DNA of 9,279 nt from positions 1 to 9,279 of the forward strand of contig CADBTG010000051.1 in the NCBI GenBank assembly GCA_902797475.1, given 5' to 3'. A program made the position numbers and the translations under genes. The notes beneath the pieces were generated by a model, which saw only the letters and a list, made by a program, of their open reading frames with translations, was not told the DNA's origin and made no database searches. This DNA is from an uncultured Lachnospiraceae bacterium (lineage in GTDB: Bacteria > Bacillota > Clostridia > Lachnospirales > Lachnospiraceae). The stretch's first letter is position 1; each line of letters opens with the position of its first letter. Positions 1-6,590 of the stretch are shown piece after piece.

Positions 1-576
1 ATCTCTGGAGTAACGGACATAACCACCGAACTTAACCTCGCATGCATATTCCGGACGCTTAATTTCGAACGGATTGCCCTCCGCCAGCCAGTCATCCGGA
101 CGCTCTACCTGGTAGCCGTCCCTGATCTCCTGCTTGAACATGCCGTATTTGTAACGAATGCCGCAACCGTATGCCGGATAGCCGAGCGTTGCGAGCGAAT
201 CCAAAAAGCACGCTGCCAGACGGCCGAGACCGCCGTTACCGAGCGCTGCATCGGGCTCCTGATCCTCGATGACATCGAGATCAAGGCCGAGCTCCTCCAG
301 CGCCTTACGAATCTCCTTGTCGGCTTTCAGGTTGATTACGGTATTGCCGAGAGCACGTCCCATCAGGAATTCCATTGAGAGATAGTATACGGTCTTCGCA
401 TCCTTCTTCTCGAACTCCTTCTGGCTCGCTGCCCAGCGGTCCACAATATAATCCTTTACGGCAAATGCGACCGCAGAGTAAATCTGCTGCTGTGACGCAT
501 CTTCTACCGTTCTTCTGTAGAAGGTCTTCAGGTAATCCTGAACATTCTTCTTGAATTCTTTCTTGTTGATAACCAT
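1..576 (-). CDS. glgP: Glycogen/maltodextrin phosphorylase, N-terminal part (runs off left edge)
   Basis: Cytoplasmic family GT35 enzyme that releases glucose-1-phosphate from alpha-1,4-glucans using phosphate and a pyridoxal phosphate cofactor. Only the first 192 codons are present; family members are usually about 750-850 residues, so the PLP lysine and most of the catalytic part lie outside the window. Family blocks visible in order: YYLSMEFLMGR (residues 64-74), the glycine-rich stretch EPDAALGNGGLGRL (107-120) followed by ACFLDSLATL, GIRYKYGMFKQ (139-149) and PDDWL (160-164). The start ATG at 576 has an AGAGGGG ribosome binding site (584-590) at 7 nt. It follows the sugar ABC genes but is separated from them by a terminator and has its own promoter, so it is probably transcribed independently. 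Glycogen and maltodextrin phosphorylases cannot be told apart from this end; the transporter next door makes a maltodextrin role plausible. Confidence 0.96.
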   Translation of the reverse strand, partial: MVINKKEFKKNVQDYLKTFYRRTVEDASQQQIYSAVAFAVKDYIVDRWAASQKEFEKKDAKTVYYLSMEFLMGRALGNTVINLKADKEIRKALEELGLDLDVIEDQEPDAALGNGGLGRLAACFLDSLATLGYPAYGCGIRYKYGMFKQEIRDGYQVERPDDWLAEGNPFEIKRPEYACEVKFGGYVRYSRD

Positions 577-621
577 TTTCAGGCCCCTCTTCCGTCCTTT
601 TTTAGGCACAAACCAAGTCCG

Positions 622-630
622 ATTATATCA
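622..630 (-). promoter_or_regulatory. Extended -10 promoter of glgP
   Basis: On the minus strand the bases read TGATATAAT: a consensus TATAAT (622-627) preceded by TGA, inside the longer string ATGTGATATAATCGG. This is the TRTG-type extended -10 known in Gram-positive bacteria. No good -35 hexamer is seen 16-18 bp upstream. Transcription would start near 615, giving a leader of about 40 nt before the glgP ATG. Confidence 0.7.
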
Positions 631-706
631 CATGACATATTTACCGACCACACAAAGATTTCATAAAAGATTCATGTTTTTTGGGCAAAGTGATACTTTT
701 TCGCCG

Positions 707-731
707 TTTTTGCAATATCATATTGCAAAAA
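707..731. promoter_or_regulatory. Perfect 11-bp-arm palindrome, candidate operator upstream of glgP
   Basis: TTTTTGCAATA, a 3-base centre, then TATTGCAAAAA: both arms match without error. It lies about 80 bp upstream of the glgP -10 box and its right edge overlaps the U-tract of the ABC-operon terminator. It could be a repressor or activator site for glgP, or a second hairpin backing up the terminator, though no run of U follows it on either strand. Its function is an inference; the symmetry is directly visible. Confidence 0.5.
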
Positions 732-757
732 ACAGCGGCTGCCGAAGCAACCGCTGT
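727..757 (-). terminator. Intrinsic terminator of the sugar ABC operon
   Basis: On the minus strand ACAGCGGTTGC pairs with GCAGCCGCTGT over 11 bp with one G-U pair. The loop is a C(UUCG)G tetraloop and six U follow. It sits 26 nt after the stop codon of the second permease. This is a textbook rho-independent terminator. Confidence 0.92.
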
Positions 758-783
758 CAATCTCTTTATAAACAGGAATAACG

Positions 784-1674
784 TCAGCCTTTTACAGCAC
801 CGGCAATGAAGCTTTCCTGAATCTTTCTGCTCATAAGAATGTAAACGATGATCATGGGGATCGTCGCAATCGTGATACCTGCACCGATCAAACCGTAGTC
901 AACCTTGTTCGTTCCGACGAGGTTTCTGATACCGATCGGGAGAGTTCTCATCTCTTCGCTAGTAACCAATGTGGTCGCGATGATCAATTCGTTCCAGCAC
1001 TGCAGGAAGGAATAGATACCGATCGTCGAAATGGCGGGGGTCATCAGCGGGAGAATAATCCGGAAGAAAACACCGTACCGGGAGCATCCGTCAATATAGG
1101 CAGCCTCGTCGAGTTCCTTCGGAATATTGGTCATAAATCCGTTGCTGATCAGAATTGCCATGGATAGTGCAAACGCCGCATACGGAATAATCAGGGAAAT
1201 TCTGGAACCGGTAATGCCAAGTTCGCTCGTGGTAATCAAAAGGGGAACCAGGGAAACCTGAACGGGAACCGTAATACCAAGCATGAACATCTTGTTAAAT
1301 GCGCCGCTCGCTCTCCAGTTAAATCTCATCAGGGCATAGGAAGCCATCATGGCCGCAACGAGCGCAATGGCAATTGCCAACACGGTTACGATTACACTGT
1401 TCTTAAAATACGTTACGATTCTCTCAAGATGAAGCTCCGGGTTCGTGTAGTTCTCCCAGTGCCACTTGTTGGGCCATCCTGCAGGAAGACCGAATTTGTG
1501 CGTTAAGTTAACCTGCTCGTTGTTCTTCAAAGACAGCATAATCATCCAGAACAGAGGATACAGGTTAATAATCGACCAAACTATCAAAAGGATTGTGCTT
1601 ATAATGCGAAGCGCGGGACCGGATTTTTTAATTGTATATCCTTCCGGAGCCCCTAATTTATTATCATTAGCCAT
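784..1674 (-). CDS. CUT1 sugar ABC transporter permease, MalG type
   Basis: Inner-membrane subunit of a carbohydrate importer of the CUT1 family; with its partner permease it forms the channel and docks the ATPase. The 296-residue protein has a hydrophobic N-terminal segment (about 24-48) and further membrane segments near 92-116, 128-150, 158-180, 208-232 and 260-281. The ATPase-docking EAA loop is clear: E190-A-A-Y-I-D-G-C with the trailing ILPL at 207-210. The C-terminus IQESFIAGAVKG is typical of MalG-type subunits. The start was placed at ATG 1674, because AAAGGGA (1680-1686) lies 5 nt before it; an in-frame ATG at 1701 would add nine residues and lies inside the upstream gene. Only 1 nt separates this start from the stop of the other permease, which implies translational coupling. 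Substrate cannot be read from the sequence. Confidence 0.96.
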   Translation of the reverse strand: MANDNKLGAPEGYTIKKSGPALRIISTILLIVWSIINLYPLFWMIMLSLKNNEQVNLTHKFGLPAGWPNKWHWENYTNPELHLERIVTYFKNSVIVTVLAIAIALVAAMMASYALMRFNWRASGAFNKMFMLGITVPVQVSLVPLLITTSELGITGSRISLIIPYAAFALSMAILISNGFMTNIPKELDEAAYIDGCSRYGVFFRIILPLMTPAISTIGIYSFLQCWNELIIATTLVTSEEMRTLPIGIRNLVGTNKVDYGLIGAGITIATIPMIIVYILMSRKIQESFIAGAVKG

Positions 1675-1675
1675 A

Positions 1676-2554
1676 TCAATCCCTTTCTCTGAAAAGCGCA
1701 TTAATCAGAACCGCCGCAGCGAAGCACAGAACGATGATTACCACCGCACTTGCACTGGACATTCCGTAGAGTCCGACTGACTTCGTATTCATAAGAACGG
1801 TACTGGGAACTGCCGCAGCATAGGTTCTGTCGCCCGCAAGAATGGAAACAAGGTCGTAAGACTTTAAGGAACCGGTTACAGAGAAGATTACGCTTACTTT
1901 CAGTACCTGCTTCATGGAGGGGATGACTACAAAACGGTCAACCTGCCACGTGGTAGCGCCATCGATCATCGCAGCTTCACGAAGTTCGGGAGCTACGCTT
2001 TTAACGCCCGCGTACATAAGCAGCATATGATAGCCGACGTATTGCCATAGCATCGGAACAATACACGCCATTAGCAGATGATCGCCATTCGCCGCCAGCC
2101 ATTGTATGTTCTCTTCGCCGATGATTCCAACACTGCGGAGCAACGGATTGATGACACCGGCATCGGCATCATACATACGTCTCCACAAAAGACCGATAAC
2201 TACGGTCGAAATCAAAACCGGCAGAAAGTTGACGGACAGGAAGAAACGCTCTCCCTTAATTCCGCGGCCGAGCATCAAAGCAAGTCCGAGGGAAAGGGGA
2301 AGCTGGATCACCAGAGAAAGACCTGCCAGCAAGAATACGTTCTTTACACCCTTCCAAAGAGGATACCATTCCGTGGTGAACAGTTTTTTATAGTTCTGAA
2401 ATCCGCAAAAAGTCTTATCAAACGGGAACTGCCAGTCGAAAACACTGTAATATCCCGAAATGATAATAGGTGCCACCAGAATTCCGAAAAAGAGAATCAA
2501 TGCCGGCAGAAGAAACACGATAATGCTTATTGTGTCAGAGGTTTTTCGTTTCAT
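1676..2554 (-). CDS. CUT1 sugar ABC transporter permease, MalF type
   Basis: Partner permease of the CUT1 importer, 292 residues. Membrane segments are visible near 10-33, 72-96, 107-124, 160-182, 212-230 and 268-287. The EAA loop reads E193-A-A-M-I-D-G-A, with the later IPSM at 211-214 in the usual place. The length fits the short Gram-positive MalF type, without the large periplasmic P2 loop of enteric MalF. The ATG at 2554 is chosen over one at 2608 because AAGGCAGG (2560-2567) precedes it and because the upstream codons would run through the terminator-like hairpin at 2578-2610. No ATP-binding subunit is encoded in the window. In many Firmicutes one shared MsmX-type ATPase serves several CUT1 systems, so this is expected rather than a defect. 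Confidence 0.95.
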   Translation of the reverse strand: MKRKTSDTISIIVFLLPALILFFGILVAPIIISGYYSVFDWQFPFDKTFCGFQNYKKLFTTEWYPLWKGVKNVFLLAGLSLVIQLPLSLGLALMLGRGIKGERFFLSVNFLPVLISTVVIGLLWRRMYDADAGVINPLLRSVGIIGEENIQWLAANGDHLLMACIVPMLWQYVGYHMLLMYAGVKSVAPELREAAMIDGATTWQVDRFVVIPSMKQVLKVSVIFSVTGSLKSYDLVSILAGDRTYAAAVPSTVLMNTKSVGLYGMSSASAVVIIVLCFAAAVLINALFRERD

Positions 2555-2571
2555 GAATGCCTGCCTTCCGC

Positions 2572-2610
2572 AAAAAGAAGTGGCCTCTCCTGTTAAGGGA
2601 AAGGCCACTT
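2572..2610 (-). terminator. Terminator-like hairpin between binding-protein and permease genes
   Basis: On the minus strand AAGTGGCCTTTCC pairs with GGAGAGGCCACTT over 13 bp with one G-U pair and a 7-nt loop, followed by CTTTTT. It lies 17 nt after the binding-protein stop and 17 nt before the permease ATG. With no promoter visible between the genes, it most likely lets only part of the transcripts through and protects the 3' end of the binding-protein message. More binding protein than permease is the usual need of such importers. Confidence 0.82.
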
Positions 2611-2627
2611 TTCTTCGATAGATACGA

Positions 2628-3935
2628 TTACTTAATAGCGCCCTTCAGATCGTCGATGAACTTCTGTCCGTCAACCTGAGCACCGTAAACCTTAGCAATC
2701 TCCTTAAGGTAGATGTCCTTGTCTGCGGAATTCATAGCAGTATCACCGAAAAGTACAAGGTAGTCAGACTTAGCAACGATATCAGCTACAGCCTGGGTAA
2801 GAGCGTTGATGTCCGTTGCCGGATAGTCAACCTTCCAAGCCGGGAGACCAGCACCGCTGAGGTAGCAGTACTTGCAGATCAGACGACCAAGCTCAAGAGC
2901 GTACTTAGCTGCGATTTCCTTATTCTCGGACTTGCCGAATACTGCAAGAGTATCGGAAGGACCACCGATGAGCTGACCAAGCTTAGACTTGGAACCATCG
3001 ATTACCGGGAACTCAGAAGCCTTAACATTAAGACCAGTAGCCTTAGCGAAGTCTGCACAGTTCCAAGAACCGTTGATGTAGAATGCATACTTGCCAGCCA
3101 TGAAGTTGGTCTTAACCTGCTCGTTATCCATGGACTGACCATTGGGATCGAAGTAACCCTTCTTGATCATTTCCTGGAACTTGTTGATAGCGTTAGCAAC
3201 ATCGGCGTTGCCCCAAGAAGCACGTCTCTGGAAGATGTCATCCAGGGTCTTAGCGCCACAGGACTTCTCGATGATGGACTCAACGTACTCAGTTACACAC
3301 CACTCCTGGCCAGCACCAGCAGCACAACCGAACGGGATCTTGCCTGCAGCAACAAGCTTATCGCAGCAAGTCATGAGCTCGTCATAGGTAGCCGGAACAT
3401 CGCTGTAGCCAACTTCCTTGAGGATGTCAAGGTTAGCGAAAAGCGTAACAATGTTCATGGTCAACGGAACACCGTACTTCTTGCCGTTGTAAATGGTGTT
3501 GTTGCACATCTTAACGTCGATGGCATCCTTCACATCGGGATCCTTGAAGGCGTTGTCAAGGCAGTAAACCTGACCGGCCTGAACGAAATCACCAAGGAAT
3601 GCGCAGGACCAGGTGAAGAAGATATCAGCAACCTGACCAGCCTGGAATGCATCCTTAATCTTGCCCTTGTACTCATCATTCTGAGTAGCAAGCTCGTTAA
3701 GGGTGATGTTCGGGTACTTTGCCTTCATGTCGGCAATAGCCTTGTCGTAAGCGTCACGGTTGGAGTCTGTCGGAACGCAGATGGACCAGAAGTTAAGGGT
3801 AACCGTCTTGGTCATGTCGGGTGCGACATAAGGTGCGTTCGCGTCGCTGTTGTCGTCACCAGTGTTCTTCTTGCCGCAAGCTGCAAGAGACAACACCATG
3901 GCAACAATCAGCAGTGTTGAAAGGAACTTTTTCAT
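2628..3935 (-). CDS. Sugar ABC transporter substrate-binding lipoprotein (CUT1)
   Basis: Extracellular, lipid-anchored binding protein that captures a sugar and delivers it to the two permeases downstream. The 435-residue precursor starts with a type II signal peptide, MKKFLSTLLIVAMVLSLAAC, with lipobox LAAC and lipidated Cys20, then a polar linker. Features of the SBP_bac_1 family: QAGQVADIFF (98-107), a YGVPL block (154-158), FANLDILKEVG with a P.TYDEL block (166-187), and the FMAGKYAFYINGSW block (278-291). The start at 3935 has a near-perfect AAGGAGG ribosome binding site 5 nt away. Codon use favours AAG, AAC, GGT, GTT and CTT, as in highly expressed genes. Oddity: besides Cys20 there are twelve further cysteines, many for a secreted binding protein. 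Ligand is unknown; the glgP neighbour suggests an alpha-glucan oligosaccharide, but this is only context. Confidence 0.96.
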   Translation of the reverse strand: MKKFLSTLLIVAMVLSLAACGKKNTGDDNSDANAPYVAPDMTKTVTLNFWSICVPTDSNRDAYDKAIADMKAKYPNITLNELATQNDEYKGKIKDAFQAGQVADIFFTWSCAFLGDFVQAGQVYCLDNAFKDPDVKDAIDVKMCNNTIYNGKKYGVPLTMNIVTLFANLDILKEVGYSDVPATYDELMTCCDKLVAAGKIPFGCAAGAGQEWCVTEYVESIIEKSCGAKTLDDIFQRRASWGNADVANAINKFQEMIKKGYFDPNGQSMDNEQVKTNFMAGKYAFYINGSWNCADFAKATGLNVKASEFPVIDGSKSKLGQLIGGPSDTLAVFGKSENKEIAAKYALELGRLICKYCYLSGAGLPAWKVDYPATDINALTQAVADIVAKSDYLVLFGDTAMNSADKDIYLKEIAKVYGAQVDGQKFIDDLKGAIK

Positions 3936-3940
3936 GATGT

Positions 3941-3947
3941 CCTCCTT
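3941..3947 (-). promoter_or_regulatory. Strong ribosome binding site of the binding-protein gene
   Basis: AAGGAGG on the minus strand, 5 nt from the ATG at 3935. It is the closest match to consensus in the window and agrees with the expected high expression of the binding protein. Confidence 0.9.
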
Positions 3948-3954
3948 AAGGATG

Positions 3955-3960
3955 AGTATA
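3955..3960 (-). promoter_or_regulatory. Possible -10 box before the binding-protein gene (weak)
   Basis: TATACT on the minus strand after a run of A. No -35 hexamer is seen, and the start point would fall almost on the ribosome binding site, leaving a leader of only about 13 nt. The gene may instead be read through from the lipoprotein promoter at 4742-4769. Confidence 0.25.
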
Positions 3961-3965
3961 ATTTT

Positions 3966-3995
3966 TTCAGCTTTCGCTGAAGGTATATCGAAAGC
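3966..3995. other. Two mutually exclusive stem-loops upstream of the binding-protein gene
   Basis: TTCAGC-TTTC-GCTGAA (3966-3981) is a 6-bp hairpin with a GAAA tetraloop on the minus strand. GCTTTCG (3970-3976) can instead pair with CGAAAGC (3989-3995) across 12 nt. Both use the bases 3970-3976. Neither is followed by a U-run in the direction of transcription, so they are not ordinary terminators. They could be operator half-sites, or RNA structures if the lipoprotein and binding-protein genes share a transcript. Confidence 0.35.
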
Positions 3996-4025
3996 AGTTT
4001 CCCGCTCGCGACCGTTATAAAGCGG

Positions 4026-4655
4026 TTAGGGCGTCATCGCCGTAACCCAGGGGTATTCGACCGTCATCACGTCATCGTGAATCGAATAGTAGAATACTGT
4101 TTCCGGAAGCTGTCCGTCATATCTCAGACGAATGGTTCCGTCATCATTTACATAATAATATCCGGGAAGGACTCCGTCCTCCAGGAAGGTTCCGTTCGCC
4201 GTGAACTGATAGCTCCAGTTCTTCTCGGGGCAATCCCAGTATCCGATTACCGGACTGTCGCCGGTCAGTTTGCTCGGCTTCAGCTTGTAATCCGTGATCC
4301 GGTATACGGTACGTCTGTTCTCTCCGTTCTTCGTTTCGTCAAAATAGCGGATGCTGACAACGTCTCCGCTTTCCGAAGTGAAGCGAACCGTATTCTCAAG
4401 CACTTCGTAGCTTTTGTACTTCACGCCGTCAAAACTTGCCGTGCCGTCTTTGTAGAAGATCATTGCCGGAACCGTACGATCGTGGATATACACCCACTGT
4501 TCGGCCATATCATCCGTTTTGACTGCCGCGCCCGGCGTCGGTGTGGCGGTATTCGCGGCACTCTTTCCGTTCGATTCGCTCTTGCATCCCGACATCGAAA
4601 AAACAACAATCATCAGTATGCCGATCCATGCGAAAGCGATCTTTTTATGCTTCAT
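4026..4655 (-). CDS. Small two-repeat lipoprotein of unknown function
   Basis: A 209-residue secreted lipoprotein that I cannot assign to a named family. The signal peptide MKHKKIAFAWIGILMIVVFSMSGC ends at lipidated Cys24, followed by a Ser/Ala/Thr/Pro-rich linker (25-48). The mature part shows two similar beta-rich halves (about 54-128 and 138-203). Each opens with a Trp-containing strand, then a turn of the form F..(D/N)GT....DG (67-77 and 151-161), and ends in alternating hydrophobic strands, a pattern seen in lipocalin-like extracellular proteins. The ATG at 4655 was preferred because it gives a normal signal peptide and a leader of about 80 nt; GAGG upstream is rather distant at 12 nt, and in-frame ATGs at 4673 and 4727 remain possible. 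It directly precedes the sugar-binding protein gene (90-nt gap) on the same strand and may share its transcript, suggesting a surface role linked to uptake. Confidence 0.8.
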   Translation of the reverse strand: MKHKKIAFAWIGILMIVVFSMSGCKSESNGKSAANTATPTPGAAVKTDDMAEQWVYIHDRTVPAMIFYKDGTASFDGVKYKSYEVLENTVRFTSESGDVVSIRYFDETKNGENRRTVYRITDYKLKPSKLTGDSPVIGYWDCPEKNWSYQFTANGTFLEDGVLPGYYYVNDDGTIRLRYDGQLPETVFYYSIHDDVMTVEYPWVTAMTP

Positions 4656-4741
4656 AGTCTGACCAAACCTCATTCGTGAAAATGCTCTGTCCGAATCCCC
4701 ACAGATGTTAAAAAGGCGAAAATTCATCCTTCATATTCCGA

Positions 4742-4769
4742 ATTATATCACATTTGCATATCAAGTCAA
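4742..4769 (-). promoter_or_regulatory. Strong promoter of the lipoprotein gene
   Basis: On the minus strand TTGACT (4764-4769), a 16-bp spacer, and TATAAT (4742-4747) preceded by TGTGA, an extended -10. This is the best promoter in the window. Transcription would start near 4735. It may also drive the sugar ABC genes, since no convincing terminator lies between the lipoprotein and the binding-protein gene. Confidence 0.85.
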
Positions 4770-4890
4770 GCAAAAATATCGCATTTCTTTGTGCAATTTT
4801 TTATTCCCGAGCAGGTTTTCCTGCCTCAATAAGTGTCATTTTCCAAAGTAAAGTATACGCATTACCTCAGACATCATACATCTTGTATAG

Positions 4891-4927
4891 CAGCGGCGAA
4901 ACGCTCATGCAGGCAGCATCGCCGCTG
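4891..4927 (-). terminator. Hairpin after the FGGY kinase gene, probable terminator
   Basis: CAGCGGCGA and TCGCCGCTG form a perfect 9-bp stem with a 19-nt loop, 6 nt after the kinase stop. No U-run follows on the minus strand, so it is weaker than the terminator at 727-757. The rest of the gap up to 4741 is AT-rich and holds nothing else I can name apart from the promoter at 4742-4769. Confidence 0.5.
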
Positions 4928-4933
4928 TGTTTC

Positions 4934-6502
4934 TTACAGTCCGAGTCCGTTACGGAAAGCGTCCATGAATTTCTCGAATCCTTCGATATCTTCCTTTTCG
5001 GGAGCGAGAGAGACCGCTTTCAAATTGGCAAATATCACGTCATCCAGATAACTCTGCAGAGCTCCTGCGCCGTTCTTCTTAGCCAGCATGTAAGCCGCAA
5101 GAATGCCGATGCCCCAGGCACCGCCCTCGCCTGCCGTTTCCATTACGGAAACCGGAGCGCCGACCGCCGCCGCGGCAAATTTCTGGCCGACAACGGGTGT
5201 CTTGAAATAACCGCCGTGGCCGAGCATCTTGTCAACCTTTACGCCCTCTTTCTTCAAAAGGAGGTCAAGACCGACCTTCAATGCGCCGAGCGCCGAGTAC
5301 ATATGCATCCGCATGAAATTCGAAAGCGTAAAACGGCTTTCCGCCGTACGAAGAACCGCAAGCTTGCTGTCCGCAACACCCACAACCGGCTCGCCGGAAA
5401 GGAAGTTATAGGAAAGCAGTCCGCCGCAGTCCGCCTCGCCCGAAAGAGCTGCGGAATAAAGCTTCGTAAACAGGTCTCCGGTCGGGATGTCACAGCCCAT
5501 CAGCTTGCCGAACTCGCCGAACAGGCCGACCCATGCGTTAATATCGGAAGTACAGTTGTTGCAGTGCACCATCGCAACCGCCGCGCCGTCGGGCGTCGTT
5601 ACGAGGTCGATTTCGGGATAAACCTTGCTGAGCGGCTTCTCTAAAACCACCATGGCAAATACGCTCGTTCCGGCGGAAATGTTACCGGTCCGGAGCCCTA
5701 CGCTGTTCGTTGCCACCATACCGGTACCCGCGTCGCCTTCGGGCGGGCAGAGCGGAATGCCGGCCTTCAGCGTGCCGGTCGGATCCAACAGTTTCGCGCC
5801 TTCTTCGGTCAGAACGCCTGCCGGCTCACCTGCCGAAAGCACCTTCGGAAGAATGTCGCGAAGCTTCCACGGAACTGCCTTTGCCTCGGGAAGTGTATCG
5901 AAGATGTCAAGCATCCGCGCGTCGTAATCGCCGGTCGCGGAATCAATCGGGAACATGCCGGAAGCATCGCCCACGCCGAGCACCTTCTGCCCGCTGAGCC
6001 ACTCATGTACCCAGCCTGCAAGCGTTGTAAAATGTGCAATCCGGTTCACATGCGCCTCGCCGTTTCGCATTGCCTGGTAGATATGCGCAATGCTCCAGCG
6101 CTGCGGGATGTTGAAATCGAAAGCCTTCGTCAAAGCGGCCGCCGCATCCTCGGTAATCGTGTTACGCCAGGTGCGGAACGGCACAAGAAGCTTTCCGTCC
6201 GTGTCAAATGCGAGGTAGCCGTGCATCATCGCAGAAATGCCGATGGCGGCAAAGCCGGTCAGCGCCACGCCGTACTCGGATTTCACATTTGCCGCAAGGT
6301 CTGCGTAGCAGTCCTGAAGCCCGAGCCGGATGTCTTCCTCGCTGTATGTCCAAACGCCGTTCTCATAGCGGTTCTCCCAACCGTGACCGCCCTGCGCGAG
6401 AACGTTGCCCTGTTCATCAATCACAACCGCCTTGATTCTCGTTGAACCGAATTCGATTCCGAGAATCGCCTTGCCCTGTGCAAGAATCGTTTTACTGTCC
6501 AT
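4934..6502 (-). CDS. FGGY-family carbohydrate kinase (xylulokinase/ribulokinase type)
   Basis: Cytoplasmic kinase that uses ATP to phosphorylate a sugar, probably a ketopentose such as xylulose or ribulose, for entry into the pentose phosphate pathway. The 522-residue length is normal for the family. Seen in order: the N-terminal phosphate loop GIEFGSTRIKAVVID (15-29); the sugar-side region with MMHGY (92-96) and FRTWRNT (109-115); PPEGDAGTG (253-261), in which Asp257 is the likely catalytic base; the ADP-binding GNISAGTS (273-280); and the C-terminal FGGY block with GHGGYFK (428-434) and ETAGEGGAWG (455-464). The start at 6502 has AGGAAGG (6511-6517) at 8 nt. It has its own promoter and a structured leader. 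No isomerase, epimerase or pentose regulator is in the window, so the substrate is open. Related kinases in Clostridia often go with arabinose genes, from memory of the family. Confidence 0.93.
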   Translation of the reverse strand: MDSKTILAQGKAILGIEFGSTRIKAVVIDEQGNVLAQGGHGWENRYENGVWTYSEEDIRLGLQDCYADLAANVKSEYGVALTGFAAIGISAMMHGYLAFDTDGKLLVPFRTWRNTITEDAAAALTKAFDFNIPQRWSIAHIYQAMRNGEAHVNRIAHFTTLAGWVHEWLSGQKVLGVGDASGMFPIDSATGDYDARMLDIFDTLPEAKAVPWKLRDILPKVLSAGEPAGVLTEEGAKLLDPTGTLKAGIPLCPPEGDAGTGMVATNSVGLRTGNISAGTSVFAMVVLEKPLSKVYPEIDLVTTPDGAAVAMVHCNNCTSDINAWVGLFGEFGKLMGCDIPTGDLFTKLYSAALSGEADCGGLLSYNFLSGEPVVGVADSKLAVLRTAESRFTLSNFMRMHMYSALGALKVGLDLLLKKEGVKVDKMLGHGGYFKTPVVGQKFAAAAVGAPVSVMETAGEGGAWGIGILAAYMLAKKNGAGALQSYLDDVIFANLKAVSLAPEKEDIEGFEKFMDAFRNGLGL

Positions 6503-6530
6503 CCCTGATACCTTCCTTTTCTTTATTGAT

Positions 6531-6553
6531 AAATGAGACGACCGGTGTCATTT
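6531..6553. promoter_or_regulatory. 23-bp near-perfect palindrome in the kinase leader, candidate operator
   Basis: AAATGA-x-AC, a 5-base centre GACCG, then GT-x-TCATTT: eight of nine arm positions pair. It lies 28 bp upstream of the kinase ATG and about 75 bp downstream of the predicted start of transcription. It could be a repressor site acting as a roadblock, or an RNA hairpin just ahead of the ribosome binding site. The arms resemble no operator I can name with confidence. Confidence 0.5.
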
Positions 6554-6569
6554 GCGGGCGTCCCGGCTC

Positions 6570-6590
6570 AAAAACCGGGCCCGAAGCCCC
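6570..6590 (-). terminator. Terminator-like hairpin in the kinase leader, possible attenuator
   Basis: On the minus strand GGGC and GCCC (6586-6589, 6577-6580) close a TTCGG loop, and GG plus five T follow (6570-6574). It falls between the kinase promoter and the kinase ATG. A second pairing, CCCGG (6575-6579) with CCGGG (6562-6566), reuses the same 3' arm and places the U-run in its loop, so the two structures exclude each other. A further stem, GCGGTAT/ATGCCGC (6612-6618 with 6591-6597), abuts it upstream. The stem is short, so attenuation is a hypothesis. Confidence 0.4.

Noticed and set aside
551..781. Plus-strand open frame of 76 codons across the glgP upstream region
   Set aside because: It overlaps the glgP start, its promoter, the palindrome and the ABC terminator; the translated sequence is low in structure and has no ribosome binding site.
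3936..4025. Catabolite-response (cre) site before the sugar ABC genes
   Set aside because: I looked for the CcpA consensus TGWAANCGNTNWCA here and before glgP and the kinase; no acceptable match was seen.
4706..4732. Tiny leader peptide MKDEFSPF in the lipoprotein leader
   Set aside because: It begins within a few bases of the predicted transcription start, has no ribosome binding site and no codon run suggesting attenuation.
4800..4840. Small GCAGG-TTTT-CCTGC hairpin in the kinase-lipoprotein gap
   Set aside because: Only 5-6 bp and without a U-run on the minus strand; too weak to call a terminator.
4754..5644. Long plus-strand open frame of 296 codons opposite the kinase gene
   Set aside because: Its protein has no recognisable domain, lacks a ribosome binding site, and covers the coding strand of a clear FGGY kinase. 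GC-rich codons keep the opposite strand open by chance.
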